Source: Cytophagales bacterium
GTDB lineage: Bacteria > Bacteroidota > Bacteroidia > Cytophagales > Cyclobacteriaceae
Assembly (NCBI GenBank): GCA_003541895.1
Contig: DPLR01000065.1
Coordinates: forward strand, 1-7,412
DNA: 7,412 nucleotides
Direction: 5' to 3'
The notes under the pieces were generated by a model. It was given only the letters and a program-made list of their open reading frames with translations. It did no database searches and was not told the DNA's origin. How positions within the stretch are numbered: the first letter of the stretch is position 1; each line of letters opens with the position of its first letter. Below are positions 1 through 5,279 of this stretch, piece after piece. The translations under genes were made by a program, and so were the position numbers.

Positions 1-138
1 TATAGCAATGCCAATGGATTGTGTTGGCCTTCGAGTCACATCACTACCGAGGCCGCGGAGAAAATTGCCGACCAATTTTTGAGTTCATCTTTTGAAGGCG
101 GCCGCCATGCACGAAGAGTTGGTAAGATTAGCTGCTGA
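1..138 (+). CDS. rpiB: Ribose-5-phosphate isomerase B, C-terminal end (5' end outside window)
   Basis: The last 45 codons of an RpiB/LacA/LacB-family sugar-phosphate isomerase are visible in frame 1, ending at TGA 136-138. RpiB interconverts ribose 5-phosphate and ribulose 5-phosphate in the cytoplasm, in the non-oxidative pentose phosphate pathway. The identification rests on the C-terminal signature FEGGRHARRVGKI (codons from 91 on). Its arginines correspond to the phosphate-binding R133 and R137 of E. coli RpiB, which has YEGGRHQQRV. From the Asn at codon 5 to the Glu before GGRH, the spacing equals that of E. coli RpiB without a gap, so the frame is intact. The preceding stretch NGLCWPSSHI departs from the usual NVLxLxxRxI, with Ser where the family has Arg. 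The start and the catalytic Cys lie upstream of the window. Confidence 0.85.
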   Translation, partial: YSNANGLCWPSSHITTEAAEKIADQFLSSSFEGGRHARRVGKISC

Positions 139-146
139 TTTAATCT

Positions 147-629
147 ATGAGGGAATTAATTGTTTCAATAGTTTTCGTTGGTTCATGGTTTAGTGCTCTT
201 TGCCAAAACCAATCTCCGATTTTTTTGAATGAAGATGATTTAAAAACTACATTCTTAAATGAAAAGAATATCACATCGATGGATGTTGACAAAAAAAGGC
301 GAGGTATTTTCATTTCGCCAAAAAAGCCTTTTGTGTTCTTGTCATTAGACACTATTTACAAAAGATTTTCTCAACTCCCTACTATAGCTAAATCAGGAGA
401 TAATGTGATTTACACTGTTGACGGGAAGCTTATCACCGAAAAGGATAAAGTAAAAATTGATGCATCGTTTTATGTTTATCTGAAAGAAAAGAATTTATCA
501 AAAGTAAATTATATTAATAACAAATTTAGAGACTTGGTCATTGTCGAAATAACATTGTCGGCCACAGAAATAAAACCAAAAATCATTTTGCGTGGCGGAA
601 TAGATTCTCTCACATCAAAAAATGAATAA
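147..629 (+). CDS. Small exported protein of unknown function
   Basis: This encodes 160 residues that I do not recognise as a named family. Residues 1-19 look like a signal peptide: a short charged start (MRE), a hydrophobic core IVSIVFVGSWFSA, and a likely cleavage near ALC-QNQ. Cys19 is preceded by Leu, so it does not fit a lipobox, and a periplasmic or secreted fate is more likely than a lipoprotein. The mature part is lysine-rich with alternating beta-like segments. The stretch YTVDGKLI (residues 89-96) followed by YVYLKEK and DLVIVEITLS faintly recalls the plug-like DGK...V...LK...VIxITT pattern of Bacteroidota TonB-receptor domains; this is a guess. ATG 147 is the first start after an in-frame TAA (141-143) and lies 8 bases after the rpiB stop. 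The end overlaps the nitroreductase start by 8 bases, which suggests cotranscription. By eye it is richer in A and T than its neighbours. Confidence 0.72.
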   Translation: MRELIVSIVFVGSWFSALCQNQSPIFLNEDDLKTTFLNEKNITSMDVDKKRRGIFISPKKPFVFLSLDTIYKRFSQLPTIAKSGDNVIYTVDGKLITEKDKVKIDASFYVYLKEKNLSKVNYINNKFRDLVIVEITLSATEIKPKIILRGGIDSLTSKNE

Positions 630-1224
630 TATTTTTCAAGTACAATTCAACGAGCTGATTCGCAAGCGAAGGTCCATTTTCACAAAAGATTTTTCAGGAG
701 AAAAAGTGGATGACGCCTTCATCCAACAAATGCTCATCAATGCAAACTGGGCACCCACACATAAACTCACCGAGCCCTGGCGGTTTGTTGTTTTCACAGG
801 CGATGGTTTGAAAAAACTCGCTGACTTTCAAAGCGAACTTTACAAGACGGTAGCTCAGGCAAAAAATTCGTTTGACGAAAAAAAATACGAAGGCCTGAAA
901 AAGAAACCCATGGAATGCTCGCATGTAATCGCCATTGGCATGAAACGCGATGATAAAAAAGGCATTCCCGAATGGGAAGAAATGGGTGCTGTGTTTTGCG
1001 CCATTGAAAACATGTATCTCACCGCAACCGCTTACGGCATTGGTTGCTATTTGAGCACAGGCGGCATTACCAACTTTGAAGAAGCCAAAGAATTTTTTGG
1101 TTTGGAAAAAGAAGATAAACTTTTGGGGTTCATGCACATTGGTATGCCTAAGGAAAAAGTACCTGATGGAAGACGTAGACCGATCGATGAAAAAGTAAAA
1201 TGGATTGATGGTTTCGATAAATAG
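622..1224 (+). CDS. Nitroreductase-family FMN oxidoreductase (YdjA-like)
   Basis: This is a 200-residue protein of the NAD(P)H-dependent, FMN-binding nitroreductase family, close in type to YdjA. The N-terminal RKRRSIF (residues 14-20) is the usual FMN phosphate-binding Arg-rich segment. WAPTHKLTEPWRFVVF (43-58) matches the family block APxHxxxxPWxF. MGAVFCAIENMYLTATAYGIG (about 121-141) is the helix in which family members carry a conserved run of small residues, and GFMHIGMPKE (169-178) is the typical closing strand and FMN-contact region. Family members usually act as cytoplasmic homodimers and reduce nitro groups, quinones or enones with NAD(P)H; the substrate here cannot be told. The start ATG at 622 lies inside the end of the preceding gene (ATGAATAA overlap), which suggests translational coupling. 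Length is normal and nothing is missing. Confidence 0.93.
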   Translation: MNNIFQVQFNELIRKRRSIFTKDFSGEKVDDAFIQQMLINANWAPTHKLTEPWRFVVFTGDGLKKLADFQSELYKTVAQAKNSFDEKKYEGLKKKPMECSHVIAIGMKRDDKKGIPEWEEMGAVFCAIENMYLTATAYGIGCYLSTGGITNFEEAKEFFGLEKEDKLLGFMHIGMPKEKVPDGRRRPIDEKVKWIDGFDK

Positions 1225-1304
1225 TTTTTCTACAATAAAATAGCAGTTTAGCTTTAATGATGGCTTGGCAATCGGAACTCAATTCAAAATTGACTTATTA
1301 AAAA
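1225..1304. other. Intergenic gap between the nitroreductase gene and pdxJ
   Basis: These 80 AT-rich bases hold no gene and no GC-rich terminator hairpin. The T run just after the nitroreductase stop (1224-1229) lacks a preceding stem. A short inverted repeat, TCAATT-caa-AATTGA (1279-1293), sits 11 bases before the pdxJ ATG and could form a weak leader hairpin. No good TAnnTTTG box is visible, so pdxJ may be read through from upstream. Confidence 0.4.
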
Positions 1305-2018
1305 ATGACACACCTTTCGGTAAACATCAACAAGATTGCCACCCTGCGCAATGCACGCGGAGGCAACAACCCTAATGTGCTTCAGGTGGCGATGGATTGC
1401 GAGCGCTTTGGTGCTGAAGGAATAACGGTGCACCCGAGGCCTGACGAAAGGCACATTCGCTACAGCGATGTAATCGAATTAAAAAAAATAGTTACCACTG
1501 AATTTAATATTGAAGGATACCCTGACGATCGTTATTTGAAATTGGTGAGCGAGGTAAGGCCCGCGCAAGCAACGCTTGTTCCTGATAAGCCCGATGCGAT
1601 CACTTCGAATGCCGGATGGGATACCGTTGCGAACGAAAATTTTCTGAAAGAAATTATTCATGAACTGAAAAAATCCGGAACTCGTGTTTCTGTTTTTGTC
1701 GACCCTGATCCGAACATGGTGCGCGGTGCAAAAAAAGTAGGTGCAGATAGAATAGAATTTTATACCGAGCCTTACGCCTCAAACTATCACATCAACAAAG
1801 AAAACGCGATTAAGACCTACATTGAAGCAGCCAAAGTTGCTCATGAAATTGGATTGGGAATCAATGCCGGTCATGATTTGGATTTACACAATCTCAAATT
1901 TTTGAAAAACTCAATCCCGTACTTAGATGAGGTTTCAATTGGCCATGCGTTGATGTGCGATGCGCTTTATTTCGGACTTGAAAATACAATTCAACTTTAT
2001 CTTCGCGAGCTGAATTAA
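1305..2018 (+). CDS. pdxJ: Pyridoxine 5'-phosphate synthase
   Basis: PdxJ (237 residues) condenses 3-amino-1-hydroxyacetone 1-phosphate with 1-deoxy-D-xylulose 5-phosphate to give pyridoxine 5'-phosphate, the last ring-forming step of the DXP-dependent vitamin B6 pathway, in the cytoplasm. The whole TIM barrel is present. The N-terminal strand [14 protein letters not shown] (6-19) leads to the substrate-binding region. [14 protein letters not shown] (39-52) carries the catalytic His (H43). FNIEG (67-71) carries the catalytic Glu (E70). FVDPDP (131-136), EFYTEPYA (151-158), and INAGHDL (186-192, catalytic H190) follow, and [14 protein letters not shown] (211-224) is the C-terminal phosphate-binding motif. 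Length matches the family. The ATG follows an A-rich run (TTATTAAAAA) and no Shine-Dalgarno sequence is seen. The TAA stop abuts the stop of the convergent gene. Confidence 0.97.
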   Translation: MTHLSVNINKIATLRNARGGNNPNVLQVAMDCERFGAEGITVHPRPDERHIRYSDVIELKKIVTTEFNIEGYPDDRYLKLVSEVRPAQATLVPDKPDAITSNAGWDTVANENFLKEIIHELKKSGTRVSVFVDPDPNMVRGAKKVGADRIEFYTEPYASNYHINKENAIKTYIEAAKVAHEIGLGINAGHDLDLHNLKFLKNSIPYLDEVSIGHALMCDALYFGLENTIQLYLRELN

Positions 2019-2441
2019 TCACTCCGCTTTTTCTCCGGGAAGAACATGTCTTATTTTGCCAAACACCCAGGTTCCGGCAATAGCCGAAATCAAAGTTGCG
2101 ATGGTAACGAGCGATCCTGCGCCTACTTGCACATACAATGGACCGGGGCATGCGCCTGTCAGTGCCCACCCAAACCCAAAAATTAAACTGCCGATGATTA
2201 TTCCTGGATGAAAATTTTTCTTTGGCATCTCGATCAGTTCACCATCCATAGTTTTAAGATTGAATTTTTTGATCAACAAAAGCGAGATGGCACCCACCGG
2301 AATTGCTGTCATAAAAATTCCGAACATGTGAAAACTTTCAAAGCGAAACATTTCTTGAATTCGATACCACGATATTGCTTCGCCTTTAGTGAGAGCTAAC
2401 CCAAAAATGATTCCAGCAAATAGGTAACCACTATTTTTCAT
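2019..2441 (-). CDS. DUF6691 / YeeE-type membrane protein (second half of a split sulfur-compound channel)
   Basis: I call 140 residues starting at the ATG read from 2441. A longer open frame runs back to 2654, but its extra N-terminus overlaps the upstream gene in another frame and has no family character. The chosen start gives the familiar [20 protein letters not shown] opening. About four membrane segments are visible (near 5-18, 38-56, 78-96, 108-127). The segment SWYRIQEMFRFESFHM (24-39) and the motif GWALTGACPGP (91-101, with Cys98) are hallmarks of the C-terminal half of YeeE/YedE proteins. In that family, conserved Cys residues pass thiosulfate or similar sulfur compounds through the inner membrane. 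The gene overlaps its partner by ATGA (2438-2441), so the two are translationally coupled. Its TGA stop directly touches the pdxJ stop. Confidence 0.9.
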   Translation of the reverse strand: MKNSGYLFAGIIFGLALTKGEAISWYRIQEMFRFESFHMFGIFMTAIPVGAISLLLIKKFNLKTMDGELIEMPKKNFHPGIIIGSLIFGFGWALTGACPGPLYVQVGAGSLVTIATLISAIAGTWVFGKIRHVLPGEKAE

Positions 2442-2998
2442 AGTGCGAGGATAAGAGGTAAAACAAAACGTGAGAACAAAATGCCACCGATAAAAAATGA
2501 GGCAGTGGCAACTAACGATGGCCATTGCAGAGCCGAAAGACCAAGAATTCCATGGCCTGATGTGCAGCCTTGCGCATAGCGAGTTCCAAAGCCGACCAGA
2601 AAACCACCAACCATCATCATGAGAAAACCTTTGGCCGTGGCTAACGAGTTCCAATTGAAAAATTCAACTGGCATTAAATTTTTTGCTTTAGAAATGCCGA
2701 TGGAAGAAAAATATTCGGCAGTAGAAGCTGATACGTTTACAGGTTCAGGGTTGGCAAAGACAACGCCACCAATGAAACCGCCAAGCAGCAACCCGCCCGC
2801 GAAAAAGAAACTCCATAGTTCTTTTTTCCAATCGTAATTGAACAAAGAAATTTTGGCGGGCAAGCACGCAGCACAAACGTGCCGCAAGGTGGAAGAAATT
2901 CCCAAGCGCTTATTGCCCAACCACAAAAGCAGTGGAACGGTTGCACCAATGATAGGGCCAGCAACGTACCACGGCCAAGGTTTAAATAGTAAATCCAT
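2438..2998 (-). CDS. YeeE/YedE-family membrane protein (first half of a split sulfur-compound channel)
   Basis: This 186-residue inner-membrane protein belongs to the YeeE/YedE (PmpA-like) family. Hydrophobic segments lie near 10-27, 62-83, 122-140 and 158-186. Three cysteines are in positions expected for the family: C42 and C45 in [10 protein letters not shown] (40-49), and C145 in [15 protein letters not shown] (141-155), the diagnostic GCTSGH motif. Full-length homologues such as the thiosulfate importer YeeE carry both halves in one chain; here the second half is the overlapping downstream gene, and the two products presumably assemble. An import role for thiosulfate or a related sulfur species is inferred from the family. 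No rhodanese, persulfide dioxygenase or ArsR-type regulator, common companions elsewhere, lies next to it in this window. The ATG at 2998 is the first codon of the typical [11 protein letters not shown] start. The gene diverges from dsbD across 141 bases. Confidence 0.92.
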   Translation of the reverse strand: MDLLFKPWPWYVAGPIIGATVPLLLWLGNKRLGISSTLRHVCAACLPAKISLFNYDWKKELWSFFFAGGLLLGGFIGGVVFANPEPVNVSASTAEYFSSIGISKAKNLMPVEFFNWNSLATAKGFLMMMVGGFLVGFGTRYAQGCTSGHGILGLSALQWPSLVATASFFIGGILFSRFVLPLILAL

Positions 2999-3055
2999 GG
3001 ACTAAAAAGGAAGATTTAAAATTAGTTAATAAAAGGTTAATGTGCTTTTTTTAAT

Positions 3056-3069
3056 GTCGTTTAAATGAC
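3056..3069. promoter_or_regulatory. Imperfect palindrome, possible operator
   Basis: GTCGTTTAAATGAC is a 14-base palindrome with one mismatched pair (G against T), placed roughly mid-way in the divergent region. Position and symmetry would suit a dimeric regulator acting on one or both genes. No regulator gene is in view, and an AT-rich region can produce such a match by chance. Confidence 0.3.
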
Positions 3070-3109
3070 GATGTGACTGGTATTGCCAAACCATTTTACA
3101 AATCACTTC

Positions 3110-3134
3110 GTTATTTTAGCGGTTTCAAAATAAC
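3110..3134 (+). promoter_or_regulatory. Leader inverted repeat just before dsbD
   Basis: GTTATTTT (3110-3117) and AAAATAAC (3127-3134) are exact reverse complements with a 9-base spacer, ending 5 bases before the dsbD ATG. The left arm also contains the -7-like box. If it is the promoter, the repeat may not be fully transcribed; if transcription starts further upstream, it would form a weak hairpin over the start region. Confidence 0.35.
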
Positions 3135-3139
3135 TTAAG

Positions 3140-5239
3140 ATGCTTTCTCGATTAATGGTTTTGTTTCTCTTTTGTCTGGCGGGACTTCAATCAAACTTTG
3201 CTCAAGTTTTAAAGCCAGCGAAGTGGACAACAGCTGCTTCAGCTGATCAAGCCAAAGTAGGTGACGAGATCACGTTGATTTTCCGTGCAACCATTGAGAC
3301 AGGATGGTATCTGTACTCGTCCGAATTTCCCTGCGATGAAGGACCTATAAAAATGACCTTCTCCTTTCAGTCTAATAAGAGCTATTCGCTTGTAGGAAAT
3401 ATTCAACCGATTAATCCAGTAGATAAGCACGATAAAACTTTTGAATGCGATGTAAAAATTTTTAAAGGTACAGCCGAGTTTCGGCAGAAGGTGAAAGTGC
3501 TAGGTTCGCCTCTAAAGATTACGGGCAGTTATGAGTATCAGGTATGTACTGAATTAACTGGGCAGTGTGTGCCTGGAGATGGCGAATTTGTGTTTGATCA
3601 AATTAAAGTTGAAGGAGCACCCGTTGTAGAAAGCATAAATCAAAACTCAAATCTCAAACAGCAAGAACCAGACGTTAAGCCAAAAGCGCAAACAATAGTC
3701 GCGAAAGTTGACACCGCACAAAACAAAACAGTAGAAAGAGAATCAAAATACAGTGAAGTAAAAGGCCCGCAGTTAGATCCTTCATTAATCGAAACAGACC
3801 CAAAGCAAAATTCATTTTTTGGATTTTTTCTGTTGGCTTTTCTCGCAGGCTTAGCTGCACTTTTAACGCCATGTGTTTTCCCGATGATACCAATGACGGT
3901 AAGTTTTTTCACGGGCCGTGGCACTAAACTTCAGGCGCTGTTGTACGGCTTCTCTATCATCGCCATTTACACCATCATTGGTGCCACACTTGCGCCACTG
4001 ATGGGCCCAGAAACAGCCAATCATCTTTCAACCGAATGGATTCCGAATTTAATTTTCTTTTCTGTTTTTATCGTATTTGGCTTGTCGTTCTTAGGATTAT
4101 TTGAGATCACCTTACCGAATTCTATCATTAACAAAGTAGATCAGCAAGCTGACAAAGGTGGAATGCTCGGAGTATTTTTTATGGCATTTACATTGGTGCT
4201 TGTTTCATTCTCTTGCACTGGTCCTTTGGTTGGAAGTATTTTAGTTTCTTCAGCGGGTGGTGAATTTTTAAAACCAATCGTAGGCATGTTCGCTTTTGCT
4301 TTGGCGTTCGCAATTCCATTTACGCTGTTTGCATTTTTTCCGAATTGGCTAAAGTCGTTGCCTAAATCAGGCGGATGGCTCAACACTGTGAAAGTTGTGT
4401 TAGGGTTCATTGAAATAGCACTTGCGTTCAAATTCTTGAGCATCGCTGACCAGGCATTTCATTGGAGAATTCTAGATCGTGAAGTGAACCTCGCCATCTG
4501 GATTGTGATTTCAATTTTGATCGGCATTTATTTAATGAAAGGATTCCGTTTGCCAGGCGATACGGGCAAAGAGGCAGAAGATAAAACGGTGAGTGTTCTC
4601 CGTATTTCGTTAGCGATGATTGTTTTTTCATTTACAGTTTATTTGGTGCCAGGAATGTGGGGCGCTCCACTCAAAGCGCTGGCAGGATATTTGCCCCCGA
4701 TGTCGACACACGATTTTAATTTGTTAGAGTCAGATCAAAAAGACAATCCAAATGAAATCTGCGATGCACCAAAGTATGCTGAGTTCTTGCACATTCCTCA
4801 CGGCATAAAAGGTTACTTTGATTACAAACAAGCGCTGGCGTGTGCAAGGCGGCAACATAAACCCTTGTTTATTGATTTTACAGGGCATGGTTGTACAAAT
4901 TGCCGCGAGATGGAAGCACGTGTGTGGAGCGATCCTCAAGTTTTGCAGCGAATGAAAAATGATTTTGTTGTAGTGGCCTTGTATGTAGATGATAAAACTG
5001 AATTGCCCGAAAGCGAGTGGTACACCTCTAGATACGACAGTAAGCTGAAGAAAACCATTGGCAAACAAAATTCAGACTTGCAGATCACAAATTTGAATAA
5101 TAATGCTCAACCCTTTTATGTTCTATTGGGAGAGGACGAAAAAGTTTTAGTGACGCCAGGGCACTATGATTTGAACGTAGATCACTTCGTGAAATTTCTG
5201 GACGAAGGCAAACAGAAATTCAAAGCCATGAACTACTAA
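3140..5239 (+). CDS. dsbD: Thiol:disulfide interchange protein DsbD, full three-module form
   Basis: This 699-residue inner-membrane reductase takes electrons from cytoplasmic thioredoxin and delivers them to periplasmic thiol proteins. Residues 1-21 are a signal peptide (cleavage near NFA-QV). An N-terminal beta domain (about 22-160) carries a redox Cys pair, C136 and C143, in YQVCTELTGQC. A polar linker of about 60 residues (162-222), rich in Gln, Lys and Asn, follows. The membrane core (about 225-505, roughly eight helices) has the two cysteines expected of DsbD: C245 in LTPCVFPMIP and C359 in FSCTGPLVG. The periplasmic thioredoxin-like domain (about 555-695) has FIDFTGHGCTNCREMEARVW (577-596) with active-site C585 and C588, and a cis-Pro in AQPFYVL (656-662). 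C65, C103, C541 and C568 are further cysteines outside the redox pairs. The protein is longer than E. coli DsbD (565). The ATG has no Shine-Dalgarno; a -7-like box lies about 20 bases upstream. Confidence 0.95.
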   Translation: MLSRLMVLFLFCLAGLQSNFAQVLKPAKWTTAASADQAKVGDEITLIFRATIETGWYLYSSEFPCDEGPIKMTFSFQSNKSYSLVGNIQPINPVDKHDKTFECDVKIFKGTAEFRQKVKVLGSPLKITGSYEYQVCTELTGQCVPGDGEFVFDQIKVEGAPVVESINQNSNLKQQEPDVKPKAQTIVAKVDTAQNKTVERESKYSEVKGPQLDPSLIETDPKQNSFFGFFLLAFLAGLAALLTPCVFPMIPMTVSFFTGRGTKLQALLYGFSIIAIYTIIGATLAPLMGPETANHLSTEWIPNLIFFSVFIVFGLSFLGLFEITLPNSIINKVDQQADKGGMLGVFFMAFTLVLVSFSCTGPLVGSILVSSAGGEFLKPIVGMFAFALAFAIPFTLFAFFPNWLKSLPKSGGWLNTVKVVLGFIEIALAFKFLSIADQAFHWRILDREVNLAIWIVISILIGIYLMKGFRLPGDTGKEAEDKTVSVLRISLAMIVFSFTVYLVPGMWGAPLKALAGYLPPMSTHDFNLLESDQKDNPNEICDAPKYAEFLHIPHGIKGYFDYKQALACARRQHKPLFIDFTGHGCTNCREMEARVWSDPQVLQRMKNDFVVVALYVDDKTELPESEWYTSRYDSKLKKTIGKQNSDLQITNLNNNAQPFYVLLGEDEKVLVTPGHYDLNVDHFVKFLDEGKQKFKAMNY

Positions 5240-5250
5240 ATTTTTTTCGT

Positions 5251-5260
5251 GTTATTTTGC
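5251..5260 (+). promoter_or_regulatory. -7-like promoter motif before the M23 peptidase gene
   Basis: GTTATTTTGC lies in the 40-base gap after dsbD, about 20 bases before the TTG start. It closely repeats GTTATTTTAGC upstream of dsbD at the same distance from the start codon, and resembles the Bacteroidota -7 box (TAnnTTTG) with one base missing. No matching -33 TTTG is visible, so the peptidase gene may have its own promoter or be read through from dsbD. Confidence 0.4.
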
Positions 5261-5279
5261 AGTTCATTTTTATAACGCC

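Larger units (their letters stand above)
2999..3139. promoter_or_regulatory. Divergent promoter region between the YeeE/DUF6691 operon and dsbD
   Basis: This non-coding stretch must hold the start signals for both the leftward sulfur-channel operon and rightward dsbD. It is strongly AT-rich. Toward dsbD, TATTTTAG (3112-3119) matches seven of eight positions of the Bacteroidota -7 box TAnnTTTG, about 20 bases before the ATG; no convincing TTTG lies at the right upstream distance. Toward the left, TAATTTTA (reading down from 3024 to 3017) is a weaker -7-like match. Between them lies an imperfect palindrome, listed separately. The promoter assignment is by motif only. Confidence 0.45.

Noticed and set aside
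1..45. Possible frameshift in the rpiB tail
   Set aside because: Frame 1 aligns to E. coli RpiB over 28 residues from Asn to the Glu before GGRH with no gap, so substitutions explain the odd residues better than an indel pair.
147..203. Lipoprotein signal for the small exported protein
   Set aside because: The residue before Cys19 is Leu, which does not fit the small residue required at the lipobox -1 position.
694..1137. Reverse-strand open frame of 147 codons
   Set aside because: It is antisense to the clear nitroreductase gene; its Phe- and Ala-rich translation is the mirror of Lys/Glu codons and shows no domain.
2019..2060. Possible bidirectional terminator at the pdxJ / DUF6691 junction (TTCTCCGGGAAGAA)
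   Set aside because: The symmetry breaks after four pairs, the stem would be too short, and it lies in coding sequence with no suitable T run on the pdxJ strand.
2442..2654. N-terminal extension of the DUF6691 gene, giving a 211-residue protein
   Set aside because: The extra 71 residues lie wholly inside the YeeE-family gene in another frame, are rich in Trp, Cys, His and Arg without any membrane pattern, and the family start is the ATG at 2441, which forms a standard ATGA overlap.
4730..5068. Reverse-strand open frame of 112 codons opposite the end of dsbD
   Set aside because: It lies within the conserved thioredoxin-like domain of dsbD and has no recognisable features.
5237..5249. T run after the dsbD stop as an intrinsic terminator
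   Set aside because: There is no GC-rich stem before it; the only nearby symmetry is GTTAT/ATAAC (5251-5255 and 5272-5276), which is weak and lies after the T run.
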